Source: Marivita hallyeonensis
GTDB taxonomy: Bacteria > Pseudomonadota > Alphaproteobacteria > Rhodobacterales > Rhodobacteraceae
Assembly (NCBI RefSeq): GCF_900129875.1
Contig: NZ_FQXC01000007.1
Coordinates: 1-64,000, forward strand
Reading direction: 5' to 3'
DNA: 64,000 nt
Shown here: one piece after another, positions 9,248 through 17,368 of the stretch
Layout: the number at the start of each line of letters is the position of its first letter
Position numbering within the stretch: position 1 is the stretch's first letter
Position numbers and translations under genes: made by a program
Notes under the pieces: generated by a model
Seen by the model: the letters and a program-made list of their open reading frames with translations, nothing else
What the model was told of the DNA's origin: nothing
The model's database searches: none

Positions 9248-9913
9248 TCAGTTCTCCAACGTTTCGGCGTCGACACGATAAGACGTGACGACAAATCCGA
9301 GCGGGTTGGCCCAGACCTGCTGCAACCGCTGACGGGTTTCCGGGCGAAACTCGTAGCGCAGCGTAGCGACGTAGGGCCGTGTCACAGTCCTGTTGTCACG
9401 GGGTTTTCGAAGCGTTTTCGTGAACCGCACCTGCGCCACCCCGGGTTCGACCTGGTTCACAGACCGGATGACCACATCGATTTTCGCGTCCCGTCCATAG
9501 ACTGAGATCGGATAGGCAGGATTGGTTGAAGACCAAAGATCGCGAAGCGTGCGTGCGGCGTCTTCGTCGGATCTTTGCAGGACCGAATTGATCCGTTCTT
9601 CACCGTCGGTCAGGTCGTAGGTTTCGCGATCATCCACGTAGGCGACCAGATTAGCCTGAATGATCGCATCACTTTCGTCGAGGCTGAGCGCCTCGACAGC
9701 GGCAACACGGTCCATTTCGCCGGTTTCCTTGTCGACGACGACCACGAAGGTCTCGACCGTCTTGAGCGGGAACAAAGCAACGGCTCCCACGAAACCGACC
9801 AAACCGACGATCACACCAGCAGCGGCGACAAAGTAGGCAAAACGCTCGCGCCTGCGTGGCCCAAAGATGAAGTCGGCCTCGAAAGCGTCCTGATCGAACT
9901 CCGCGCGGGTCAT
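9248..9913 (-). CDS. virB8: Type IV secretion assembly factor VirB8
   Basis: A 221-residue bitopic inner-membrane protein: a short cytoplasmic tail, one membrane helix (about residues 29-51) and a periplasmic NTF2-like VirB8 domain with the family segment WSSTNPAYPISVYGRD followed by a repeated beta-sheet pattern (QVRFTKTLR). VirB8 nucleates assembly of the machine and contacts VirB10, VirB9 and VirB5. Its start overlaps the virB6 stop (ATGA). Confidence 0.92.
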   Translation of the reverse strand: MTRAEFDQDAFEADFIFGPRRRERFAYFVAAAGVIVGLVGFVGAVALFPLKTVETFVVVVDKETGEMDRVAAVEALSLDESDAIIQANLVAYVDDRETYDLTDGEERINSVLQRSDEDAARTLRDLWSSTNPAYPISVYGRDAKIDVVIRSVNQVEPGVAQVRFTKTLRKPRDNRTVTRPYVATLRYEFRPETRQRLQQVWANPLGFVVTSYRVDAETLEN

Positions 9914-10938
9914 GTCTTGCGAAAGGATTTTGTCAGCGCGAGCGCGGCTGCAGGCGTCCGGCGGATCAATTCGTTGCTCTTCGTGGCCGCACCGCTCACT
10001 TCGCGTCGTAGCTCGTACGGCGTTCTGCCGGTCAAGATGCGTCCTGCACCACCCGCGCCATACTCTCCAGCGTTGACCACGCCGCGTCGCGCCAATCCCG
10101 TCAGGCCGATCGCATTCGAGGCGATGCCCATGACACCTGTGAGGTTGGATGCGATGAACGGGACGGCGGCCATCACGCCAGCTGAAAGGAGCAAGATCAC
10201 GAGGAACGGCAGGATCAGGCTGACCGTTTCGACGTTGTCCGGGTCGGCGGAGGCGTCGCCAATAGACTCAGCGATGGCGACGATGATCCCGGCGGCTCCG
10301 GCAGCGGCCACAGGCATCAAGGCATAGCCGATGGTTGCCCGGGTCCAGGCTTCGAAAAGCGATTGGGTCGGTTTGAAGAGCGACGTCAGGATCATGAAGG
10401 GCGCGATAACGATCATCAGTGTGAAAACGATACGCGCATAGGCGATGATCCCGGCGGTGACGGCTGCGAAGATGGCGGACAGAACGAAGAAGATCGCTCC
10501 GAGCACTGCGCCAAACACCCAGCCTGCACGGTCGCCGATGGCGTCACCATAGGCGGTGATCCGGTTCACCATGCTGTCGAGGCTTTCGTAGACCCCTGCT
10601 TCATTCCCGGAATCCGTAAGCGCGAGAATCGATGCACCAATGCTTTCTGGGACTTCTGTGACAATCGTGTACACGACTTGGAAGTTGTCCCAACTCTGGG
10701 CAAATATCCCAATTAAAGAAATCTTTATTCCAAAAGCAAAACCACTTCCAAAGGTCATCGGTCTGATTTGCATTACTACATTGGTGCCGATCAAGATGAG
10801 CAAGACAGCTGACCCAATCGAAAGAACATCACCGACGGCACCTGCGGAAGAGACAAATCCATCCTGCGAAACCGTATCGATGGCGTCATCGACTTGTTCG
10901 AGTATGTCCCTTATTATTCCCATCAGTCTGCCGAGCAT
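9910..10938 (-). CDS. virB6: Type IV secretion polytopic membrane protein VirB6
   Basis: A 342-residue inner-membrane protein with about six membrane helices and a soluble C-terminal tail, matching VirB6/TrbL, the presumed inner-membrane channel component. The start is uncertain: ATG at 10938, or ATG at 10923, which would form a TGATG overlap with the stop of the preceding gene and give 337 residues. Neither has a strong ribosome-binding site, so translational coupling is likely. Confidence 0.88.
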   Translation of the reverse strand: MLGRLMGIIRDILEQVDDAIDTVSQDGFVSSAGAVGDVLSIGSAVLLILIGTNVVMQIRPMTFGSGFAFGIKISLIGIFAQSWDNFQVVYTIVTEVPESIGASILALTDSGNEAGVYESLDSMVNRITAYGDAIGDRAGWVFGAVLGAIFFVLSAIFAAVTAGIIAYARIVFTLMIVIAPFMILTSLFKPTQSLFEAWTRATIGYALMPVAAAGAAGIIVAIAESIGDASADPDNVETVSLILPFLVILLLSAGVMAAVPFIASNLTGVMGIASNAIGLTGLARRGVVNAGEYGAGGAGRILTGRTPYELRREVSGAATKSNELIRRTPAAALALTKSFRKT

Positions 10939-11321
10939 GCCGCAGTGCGGGCTTCCTCGAACTCAGTTGCCATTTCGTCCAATTTAACGACGTCAAACGG
11001 CAAGCGCGGGTTGCCAGAGATGACAAATTCTTCGGAACGTTCAACGACCTCCCGCCACGAAAACTCCGCGATCTGGCAGTCGCAGCCACCCGTTTCCCTC
11101 CAATGCTCTGTAGCGATGATGCGCAAAATCGCGCGGTAGCCGTTACGAATGTATGCGGTTTCCGCAAGGTCCTTCGGCGGCCGCGGAGCTTTGCATTCTG
11201 TTTGGTCATCGGTCGGTTGCACCATGGTTTCGAACCCACCTTGGGAGGTTTGAGCGCTCAGCGTCAGCGGCATGCAGACCAGCGTCAGCGCGGTCAGGGA
11301 AATGGGAGCCACTCGGATCAT
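10923..11321 (-). CDS. Secreted protein of unknown function in the virB operon
   Basis: 132 residues with a signal peptide (about residues 1-23, ending LSAQ) and a mature part with several cysteines, including a CDC pair near residue 80 and a terminal Cys. It is not recognised as a standard VirB protein. Its place between virB5 and virB6, overlapping both, and its export signal suggest a periplasmic accessory part of the pilus or core. Some VirB operons have an EexN- or VirB7-like small protein here, but there is no lipobox, so neither is claimed. Confidence 0.75.
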   Translation of the reverse strand: MIRVAPISLTALTLVCMPLTLSAQTSQGGFETMVQPTDDQTECKAPRPPKDLAETAYIRNGYRAILRIIATEHWRETGGCDCQIAEFSWREVVERSEEFVISGNPRLPFDVVKLDEMATEFEEARTAACSAD

Positions 11322-12091
11322 TTTGGCACCTCCATGGAGCGGAATTTTCGCTCCTCGGCGAGGGTTGCGGCATCAACAACACCCAACTGCCCGCCATTGA
11401 CGCCGGCGGCGGCTTCCAGACGCCAGATCTGGGTGAGGATGATGCCGAGTTCGGCCGTCACGCGCGTGTTGAGATCGACCGCGGCTTTCAGACCGCCTTG
11501 GTCGTCGATCAGCCCCACCATGGTCTCAAGACGGCCAAGGCTTTCCCCGGCTTCGACATGGCTTTCCTGAGCGGCAACCGACAGCATCGCGCTGGACCCG
11601 GCTTGCGTCGCGATCCGATTGTCTGCGGGCTCACCGCTGGTCGCCAGGGATGTCAGGCGCTCTTGGGTGAACCCGCTGCCGGACAGAACCCGTTCAACGG
11701 CAGCATCCAGCTCCGCCCCCGGTCGAAAGCCGCTCAGAAAGTCACCGCTCGAAATGGCTTCGGCTGTCGCGAGTGGTGCCGTCAGCTTGCCACGGACCCT
11801 CTCGAACTCTTCGACGGTCGCAAAGAGTTGGCCCAATTCATTGCCATCGATAAGAGAGGCTAGTTGGCCCTCGAGGTTCAGAAGCTGGCTCAACTGCGTT
11901 TCCAACTCCTGCCGCATCGTCGCGAGCTGTTGCAGCTGGACATTCAGATCCTCCGCCATGTGTTCGAGCTGCAAGACCAATTGCCGAAGGTTTGAGTTGT
12001 CGAATGTCGGGACACCCTGGGCATCGGCTTGATCTGCGGGCGTGACGGCGAGAAGCGTGGCGAAGGCGGTGCCGAAGGTTTTTCCTTTCAT
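11318..12091 (-). CDS. virB5: Type IV secretion minor pilin VirB5
   Basis: A 257-residue exported protein with a signal peptide of about 24 residues followed by QGVPTFDN and a long helical bundle rich in Gln and Leu (LEHMAEDLNVQLQQLATM), typical of VirB5/TrbJ proteins that sit at the pilus tip. The C-terminal part has DLNTRVTAELGIIL and ends LAEERKFRSMEVPK. Both ends resemble the ends of the transglycosylase gene next to it (12088-13194), suggesting a shared ancestor. ATGA overlaps link it to both neighbours. Confidence 0.85.
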   Translation of the reverse strand: MKGKTFGTAFATLLAVTPADQADAQGVPTFDNSNLRQLVLQLEHMAEDLNVQLQQLATMRQELETQLSQLLNLEGQLASLIDGNELGQLFATVEEFERVRGKLTAPLATAEAISSGDFLSGFRPGAELDAAVERVLSGSGFTQERLTSLATSGEPADNRIATQAGSSAMLSVAAQESHVEAGESLGRLETMVGLIDDQGGLKAAVDLNTRVTAELGIILTQIWRLEAAAGVNGGQLGVVDAATLAEERKFRSMEVPK

Positions 12092-13194
12092 CGGATGACT
12101 CCCATGCGCATGAAGTCGCGCTCAGAGAGCCGGTCCGCGGCCAGATGTTGGCCATGGGCTGCCTCGCGCTGACGGTTGGCAGCCATCAGACGAACGCGAA
12201 GGTTGAGGATGCGGCCTATTTCGGCCTTGGCGTAAGTATTGAGTTCGAAGGCCCGCTTGATGTCCGGCGTCTCGTCGATCTGCCGGATGATCGAGGCGAG
12301 CCGATTGATGACTTGCTCGGTCGTGGCGTGGCTATCGGCGGCGTAGTAAACACTGGCTTCTGAGATGCTGCTGTACTCCGCAAGCGCCATGTCCGACGGC
12401 GAGAGCGTGCCGAGCGCATCCGCCCCACCAACAACGGCGAGATATTCGTTGTAGAACCGCGAGATATTCCGAACATATCCCTGGGTTTCGGCAAAGGGTG
12501 GCACGCCGCCATATTCATGGACCCGGCCAGGTCCGGCGTTATAGGCGGCAAGTGCATGCGGGATGTTTCTGAACGTGTTCAGCTGCGTCGTGATGTACCG
12601 CGCGCCGCCGCGGAGGTTGTCCATAACATCGTATCGATCAACGCCCATGTCAGACGCTGTTCCCGGCATGAGCTGCGTCAGGCCATAGGCGCCCACGGGG
12701 CTTTGCGCGGTGACGCTGAACCGGCTTTCCTGTTTGATCAGCGCCTGGAAAAGGCAGCGCCACTGGGTGGCTGAAAGGCCAGCCCGCCGCACTCCGGCCG
12801 CTCCGGCATATTCATCGGCCACCCGCACAATCATCATCTCGATGGTCTCGCGTCCCTCCCCGAAGAGGCGGCCGTCCATAGGGTGATTGGCGGCAACGGG
12901 GTAGACATCGCCCGCAGGGAAGTCCGCATTTCCTTCCAGCGCGCGAATGTCGAGCCCCGGGCCGGTGAGTGCAGTTGACATTGCCTCCAGCACTCGAAGC
13001 TGATCGGATTGAACCGATGAGAGCGTTTCTCCCGTGCCCAATTGGTCGCGCTGCGCCTCCATATCGTCCCCCAGTTTCGAGAGGATGGTGAAAAGCTGCC
13101 CAAGCCCTGCGTTGTCTTGCGTCGGCACGCCTTGCGCCTGGGCGAGGGGCGTCGAGCAGACCAGAATGGCAATGAGAGAGGCCGCTGGTTTCAT
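12088..13194 (-). CDS. Lytic transglycosylase domain inside a VirB5-like protein
   Basis: 368 residues from the ATG at 13194, whose ATGA overlap with the lipoprotein stop and signal peptide (PAASLIAILVCSTPLAQA) favour it over the longer frame. The middle (about residues 145-265) is a VirB1-type SLT domain with the catalytic Glu in KQESRF and the motifs GAYGLTQLMPGTA and ALAAYNAGPGRV. The outer parts look like VirB5: QGVPTQDN after the signal peptide, and ELNTYAKAEIGRIL plus LSERDFMRMGVIR at the C-terminus, each with a close counterpart in the neighbouring virB5. It should cut peptidoglycan locally for pilus passage while docked like VirB5. A second transglycosylase is at 16319-16984. Confidence 0.85.
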   Translation of the reverse strand: MKPAASLIAILVCSTPLAQAQGVPTQDNAGLGQLFTILSKLGDDMEAQRDQLGTGETLSSVQSDQLRVLEAMSTALTGPGLDIRALEGNADFPAGDVYPVAANHPMDGRLFGEGRETIEMMIVRVADEYAGAAGVRRAGLSATQWRCLFQALIKQESRFSVTAQSPVGAYGLTQLMPGTASDMGVDRYDVMDNLRGGARYITTQLNTFRNIPHALAAYNAGPGRVHEYGGVPPFAETQGYVRNISRFYNEYLAVVGGADALGTLSPSDMALAEYSSISEASVYYAADSHATTEQVINRLASIIRQIDETPDIKRAFELNTYAKAEIGRILNLRVRLMAANRQREAAHGQHLAADRLSERDFMRMGVIR

Positions 13195-13376
13195 GGGTTG
13201 CGCCCGATCGCTTCGAAGTCGCAGTCCTTGGTGCCTTGCGCTGCAAAGGAGAGTACCTCTGTGCTGGCCCGGCTCACGGCAGGCGCGCCGTCGCGGCCAA
13301 AGCACGGCGAGGTGGCATCGGTGTAGCGTTCACAGGCGGTGAGTATGGTTGCCAGAAGGATCAGTATTAATCGCAT
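13191..13376 (-). CDS. Small lipoprotein, candidate VirB7 equivalent
   Basis: 61 residues with a lipoprotein signal (LILILLATILTAC; Cys15 is the predicted lipidated residue) and two further cysteines in the short mature part (SPCFGRDG, TKDCDF). VirB7 proteins are short outer-membrane lipoproteins that bind VirB9, often by a disulphide. Its place between virB4 and the transglycosylase differs from Agrobacterium, so it could also be a TrbK-like entry-exclusion lipoprotein. The stop overlaps the next ATG. Confidence 0.75.
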   Translation of the reverse strand: MRLILILLATILTACERYTDATSPCFGRDGAPAVSRASTEVLSFAAQGTKDCDFEAIGRNP

Positions 13377-15748
13377 AGCTGCCTCCAGAAGTCGGGGGTG
13401 CCGCGCCAGTCGTTGCCGAGCTGGGCCTCAGCGGACCGTCCGCCTCCCAAAATGGTAAGAAGCGGTCCAAGCGCTGTGAGATCCGCATCGACAAAGACGC
13501 TGTCACCTGCGGATCGCACCAGTGCGATGCGCTGGCCTGCTGTGGGTCTTGTCAGAAGTTCGGCTTCCTTTTCGTTCACGCGCAGGAAGTCGTAGTCGGA
13601 GGGGGTCGCCCGTTCATTGGGGAAAATTATTTGGGTCGGTACCGTCTCGATAATGGTCTTGCCGACCCGAGCCTCTCGCAACTGACTGGGGTATTGGGTC
13701 ATCATCACGACGACGCAGTTCATCTTGCGGAGGGTGACGAGCCAGTTCTCGAGTCTCGCCGCGAAATAAGGATCGTCGAGAAGCTTCCAGGCTTCGTCCA
13801 GAACAATCACTGTCGGTCGGCGATCTTCTACGATCCGCTCGATCCGGCGCAGGATGTAGGACAAGACGGCCATGCGTTCGGTCGACATGTCGAGGATCTC
13901 GGTCATGTCGAATCCGACAATGTCACCTTCCATATGCAGGGCATCGTTGTCCTGCGGCATATCGAAGACCCAGCCATAACGACCGCCCGGTGCCCATTCC
14001 CCAACACGCGCCTGCACCTCGCCGTCGTCGTCGAGCGATTGAAACAAGGTCTGGAACGAGACAAACCGTTGCAGCGAGGGGCCGGCATCCGCATTCTGCG
14101 ACACCGCGCTCTGAACGCGCCGAGACTGCTCTCCGGACAGATCGCCCGCCCGCGCCAGAAGCGTCGCCAGCCAGTCCGACAGCCAGGCCCGTCCGCGTTC
14201 ATCCGTTTCTGTCTGCAGCGGATTGAGGCCGGTTGGGATACCGGCAAGAATCGTATTGTAGTGACCGCCCAGGGCGCGCACCGCCATCTCGAGCCCGCGA
14301 TCCTTGTCGAAGAAAAACAGCCGCGCGCCGACCCGCTGCGCTTGGGCGGCGAGAAAAGCAGTCGTGAGGGTCTTGCCGCTGCCCGTGCGACCCAGAACAA
14401 GCGTATGGCCAACGGTCGGTTCGCGCTCGGGCGACCCGGGTTCGTGGAAATTGAAGCCGTAGGAAGAGGTGCCAGTCGTCGGGAAGACTGTCACGCGCGC
14501 TCCCCACGGCGTCTCTCGATCCGAACGTCCTTCGACGCATCCATGCAGCGCCGAGAAATCCGCAAAGTTGATCGTGGAGATCGGTGTCTTTCTAGCACGG
14601 TAGCCGTAGTTGCCGGGAGCCTGCCCAAAATAGGTTGCCTTGAGGGCCATGTTCTCTCGTACGATCACGGCCATGATTTCCTGCCCCAGACGTTTGATCT
14701 CGGCTGCGGCCTGTTCGAGCGTCGGTTGATCGGGCGCGTGGACGGCGATGGACAAGTGATGATCGCCGAACGCAATGCGCCCAGCTTCCTGATCATCGGC
14801 CGCTTCCATGAGCTGATCCCGCAAGGAGACTGCCGCGTCATCGGCCGCGCGCATCTGCCGAACGATCCGTTGAATCCGTTCTGCCATGATATTTGTGGGG
14901 ATCGGGGTAAAGGAATTGGTCAGCACGATATCAAGCGGAAGGTCGAGACCGTCAAACAGAGAGACATCCGTAAGCGCAGGATAGCTCTTGATGCTGAAGA
15001 GGGCCGCATATCGTGTCTCGCCCGTCGTGCCACATGCGATCCGGGCCGTATCTCCGTCAAAAGTCGCTCGGCAGGATCCAAGCGCGTAGGCCAGGGGCAG
15101 GGGGGCGTTTGGTCGGGCAATCGGGGCGTATTGGCCGGTGAGCAGCGTCGCAAGAAACCCGAGCCATTCGCCGGTGATGTTGTCGAGACGAACGGGTTTT
15201 GCAGGTGCAAGCGCAGTCTCGAAGAATCCGGCCACTTCATCGAGTTCCCGCGCACGGCCCGCGCGGTCTTTCATCCAGGTTCGCTTGGCAAAGGCGTTGA
15301 GCAGCGGGACCCGTGCCCCGATCTCCGGACGTCGCAAGATGCTCAGATAAAGTTGCGGTTTCTTGGGCGCGAGTTGCGCGATGTGAGCTTGCCAGCGTCG
15401 GTCGATCTCCGCTGCAAAGCCGTCGCCTTGTACAGGACGCATCGCGAGCTTCTGAGGGACAAATATGCGATGGACATAAAAGCCGTAGAGATTGCCCGTT
15501 TGCGCGATGACGGCCGCGACCGCGCGTTTCATGGCATCAAGATCGGCGTCCGGCGTTGTCGGTGCCGCAAGTCCCTCGAGACGGAGCGTGGCCATCAGAT
15601 CGCCCTCCCGCAAGACCATGACATCGGGTTTGGCGAAGGCGACGTAGGGCAAATGCTCGGCGAGATGGCTTTCGCGTGCCAAGGCTGTGCCGCTGGTTTC
15701 AATGACCGCCGGGCTGGGCTTTGCGTATTTTATCCCGTCAAGCGCCAT
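13367..15748 (-). CDS. virB4: Type IV secretion ATPase VirB4
   Basis: 793 residues from the ATG at 15748 (MALDGIKYAK). A longer frame upstream overlaps virB3 out of frame and is unlikely to be coding. Walker A is GRTGSGKT near residue 455, Walker B is VIVLDEAWKLL near residue 647, and the CagE/TrbE/VirB4 N-terminal domain precedes them. It is the largest and best conserved energy-supplying part of the secretion system. It overlaps virB3 by 11 bp. Confidence 0.94.
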   Translation of the reverse strand: MALDGIKYAKPSPAVIETSGTALARESHLAEHLPYVAFAKPDVMVLREGDLMATLRLEGLAAPTTPDADLDAMKRAVAAVIAQTGNLYGFYVHRIFVPQKLAMRPVQGDGFAAEIDRRWQAHIAQLAPKKPQLYLSILRRPEIGARVPLLNAFAKRTWMKDRAGRARELDEVAGFFETALAPAKPVRLDNITGEWLGFLATLLTGQYAPIARPNAPLPLAYALGSCRATFDGDTARIACGTTGETRYAALFSIKSYPALTDVSLFDGLDLPLDIVLTNSFTPIPTNIMAERIQRIVRQMRAADDAAVSLRDQLMEAADDQEAGRIAFGDHHLSIAVHAPDQPTLEQAAAEIKRLGQEIMAVIVRENMALKATYFGQAPGNYGYRARKTPISTINFADFSALHGCVEGRSDRETPWGARVTVFPTTGTSSYGFNFHEPGSPEREPTVGHTLVLGRTGSGKTLTTAFLAAQAQRVGARLFFFDKDRGLEMAVRALGGHYNTILAGIPTGLNPLQTETDERGRAWLSDWLATLLARAGDLSGEQSRRVQSAVSQNADAGPSLQRFVSFQTLFQSLDDDGEVQARVGEWAPGGRYGWVFDMPQDNDALHMEGDIVGFDMTEILDMSTERMAVLSYILRRIERIVEDRRPTVIVLDEAWKLLDDPYFAARLENWLVTLRKMNCVVVMMTQYPSQLREARVGKTIIETVPTQIIFPNERATPSDYDFLRVNEKEAELLTRPTAGQRIALVRSAGDSVFVDADLTALGPLLTILGGGRSAEAQLGNDWRGTPDFWRQLCD

Positions 15749-16016
15749 AGCTGTCTCCGCCGTGAAGCGCTCGATTGCGCGTGCCGCGCACCGTGCCGTA
15801 GGAGACTCGCAGAACTTCGAAGAAATGCGGTTCCTTGTCGGCAACAAACCAGAGGACAGGATAGGCGAGCGCGCCGACCAGAAAGAAGACCGGTGACTTC
15901 GTCCAGATAAAGGGCAGGACCACGCCAAGCGTGAGCACGACGAGATATCCGACCGGCAAGCCGAGATATTTCGGTGGGCGGGCCAACCCGAGAAAGAGAG
16001 GGGATCGCATGGCCAT
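15738..16016 (-). CDS. virB3: Type IV secretion protein VirB3
   Basis: A 92-residue protein with two membrane helices close together (about residues 20-60) and a short soluble tail, typical of VirB3/TrbD, which associates with VirB4 at the inner membrane. The start at 16016 makes a TGATG junction with the virB2 stop; MRSPLFLG two codons later is an alternative. Order virB2-virB3-virB4 supports the call. Confidence 0.88.
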   Translation of the reverse strand: MAMRSPLFLGLARPPKYLGLPVGYLVVLTLGVVLPFIWTKSPVFFLVGALAYPVLWFVADKEPHFFEVLRVSYGTVRGTRNRALHGGDSYGA

Positions 16017-16297
16017 CAGGTAAACCCGTCAACGATGGTGCCCGCGGAGAAGATCAGGACGATCCCGATCACCACGGAGGCGAACCATCCCCAGTTGAGC
16101 CGCCCCATCATGCACATGAAGCCAGTGCCGATGACGGCGAGCGTCGCGACCGCGATGCCGATTGGGCCGGTGAGCGCCGCTTCGATTGTCTCGAGCATTG
16201 TCTGGATGGGCGAGAGGTCCTGGGCAAGGGCAGGGGAGGCCCATAAGGCCAGAAGGCCAATGATTGGAGGCAGGTATCCTGGAGGCAATCTTCGCAT
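16016..16297 (-). CDS. virB2: Type IV pilin VirB2
   Basis: 93 residues with a signal peptide ending ASPALAQ and a mature peptide of about 67 residues with two hydrophobic helices (IGIAVATLAVIGTGFMCMMG and FASVVIGIVLIFSAG), the standard layout of VirB2/TrbC major pilins. It would be cleaved and polymerised into the conjugative pilus. It lies between virB1 and virB3. Confidence 0.9.
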   Translation of the reverse strand: MRRLPPGYLPPIIGLLALWASPALAQDLSPIQTMLETIEAALTGPIGIAVATLAVIGTGFMCMMGRLNWGWFASVVIGIVLIFSAGTIVDGFT

Positions 16298-16318
16298 CGG
16301 TTTCCCTCGTTTCAGGTC

Positions 16319-16984
16319 TTACTTCAGGTCGAGCACGACGACGGGACGCGTGGCGTCGCGCATCGTCGGTCCGGTCAGGTCTTGCGTGGCTGCGCCGGAA
16401 AGGTGCGCTCGAATGCGATGCACCCGGGCGATGTAGTCGCGTGTTTCCGTGAAGGGTGGCACGCCCCCGTATTCTACGACGCGATGCGGCCCGGCGTTGT
16501 AGGCCGCCAGCGCCAGATCGACATCGTTAAAGGATGCCAGCTGCGCCAAAAGGTACCGTGCGGACCCGTCGAGGTTCTGCGCGATATCGGTTCTGTCTAC
16601 GCCAAGGTCGCGTGCGGTGGCGGCCATGAGTTGGCCAAGACCATAAGCGCCTTTGTCACTGATGGCGTCAGGGCGATAAGCGCTCTCGGCTTCGATCAAG
16701 GCGCGGAATAGAGCCAGCCAGTCATCGGAGCTGATCTCGAGTGCTCGTAGGGCTCGGTTGCGTTCATGTCTTGAAGCTGTCGCATGAATGGCCGCCAGCA
16801 CATCCGACGGGGCCGTGGTCGCAAAGTTCTGAGAGTGTGTGGGCGGGGGGTTCTTGTCTACCTGGCCGTGAACCGTCCAGCCGTCAGTCGTTCTGACGCT
16901 TCCGTCCGCTCCGAAGATCATCGCCTCCGCCGGGAGCGTCGAAGGGGATAGAGTAGTCGCTGTCAAAACACAGAGTGCGACCAT
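16319..16984 (-). CDS. virB1: Lytic transglycosylase VirB1
   Basis: 221 residues from the ATG at 16984, chosen because it gives a plausible signal peptide (MVALCVLTATTLSPSTLPAEA); the frame is open further upstream but overlaps the preceding gene. The SLT domain has the catalytic Glu in IEAESAYRP, then GAYGLGQLM and ALAAYNAGPHRV. It opens peptidoglycan for assembly of the secretion channel. Its start lies 100 bp inside the previous gene in another frame, a longer overlap than elsewhere in the operon. It resembles the SLT part of the gene at 12088-13194, so the operon has two such enzymes. Confidence 0.87.
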   Translation of the reverse strand: MVALCVLTATTLSPSTLPAEAMIFGADGSVRTTDGWTVHGQVDKNPPPTHSQNFATTAPSDVLAAIHATASRHERNRALRALEISSDDWLALFRALIEAESAYRPDAISDKGAYGLGQLMAATARDLGVDRTDIAQNLDGSARYLLAQLASFNDVDLALAAYNAGPHRVVEYGGVPPFTETRDYIARVHRIRAHLSGAATQDLTGPTMRDATRPVVVLDLK

Positions 16985-17240
16985 CGCCGAACTCGTGGTG
17001 ATGTTTGAAGAGGCCGGGCCAGATGTTGAAGAGGCGGGGTTCTGGTCCGTAGGGTCCGAACCGTGTAGAGACGAGGATCGCCTCGGGCTCTCCTTCGCGC
17101 AGGTAGACACACTGATAGCGGGGCTTCCCATCGTCCGTGAACTCGACAAGCTCGTACCGACAGCGGAAGTCGACTCCCGACCCGATGAGGTCCTTCACCC
17201 CATCAATAGTAATCAAGATTTGGTCTCTTGCGATCGGCAC
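16884..17240 (-). CDS. Protein of unknown function, first gene of the virB operon
   Basis: 118 residues starting at GTG 17240, with no signal peptide or membrane helix. The sequence is Tyr-, Asp- and Gly-rich (YQCVYLREGEPEAIL, GPYGPEPRLFNIWPGL) and ends in a basic tail. The family is not recognised. It is the promoter-proximal gene of the secretion operon and its 3' end overlaps virB1 by 100 bp. A perfect hairpin sits directly before its start and covers the likely ribosome-binding site, so its translation may be regulated. A cytoplasmic regulator or accessory protein of the system is possible. Confidence 0.65.
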   Translation of the reverse strand: MPIARDQILITIDGVKDLIGSGVDFRCRYELVEFTDDGKPRYQCVYLREGEPEAILVSTRFGPYGPEPRLFNIWPGLFKHHHEFGDGRTLCFDSDYSIPFDAPGGGDDLRSGRKRQND

Positions 17241-17241
17241 C

Positions 17242-17262
17242 GGACTCCCCCACTGGGAGTCC
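17242..17262 (-). promoter_or_regulatory. Perfect inverted repeat at the 5' end of the virB operon
   Basis: GGACTCCC (17242-17249), 5 nt, GGGAGTCC (17255-17262). On the minus strand it ends one base before the GTG start of the first operon gene, and the only good ribosome-binding site (GGGAG) is in its stem. It may be a translational switch or the operator of a dimeric repressor. The divergent gene at 17369 starts 107 bp away. Confidence 0.6.
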
Positions 17263-17368
17263 TTCTACAATCGGCAGCATTCCGCAGAAAGCCATCACTC
17301 TGCAATATATAATAATGCGCAATACGTATTTTGAGCGAGAATTGGCCTAATCACTCCAGGAGGCCGAT

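Noticed and set aside
8342-9505. 387-codon open frame on the plus strand
   Set aside because: It is antisense to virB10, virB9 and virB8, all of which have clear family motifs.
13631-15910. 759-codon open frame on the plus strand
   Set aside because: It is antisense to virB4, with the composition expected of a GC-rich shadow frame and no recognisable domain.
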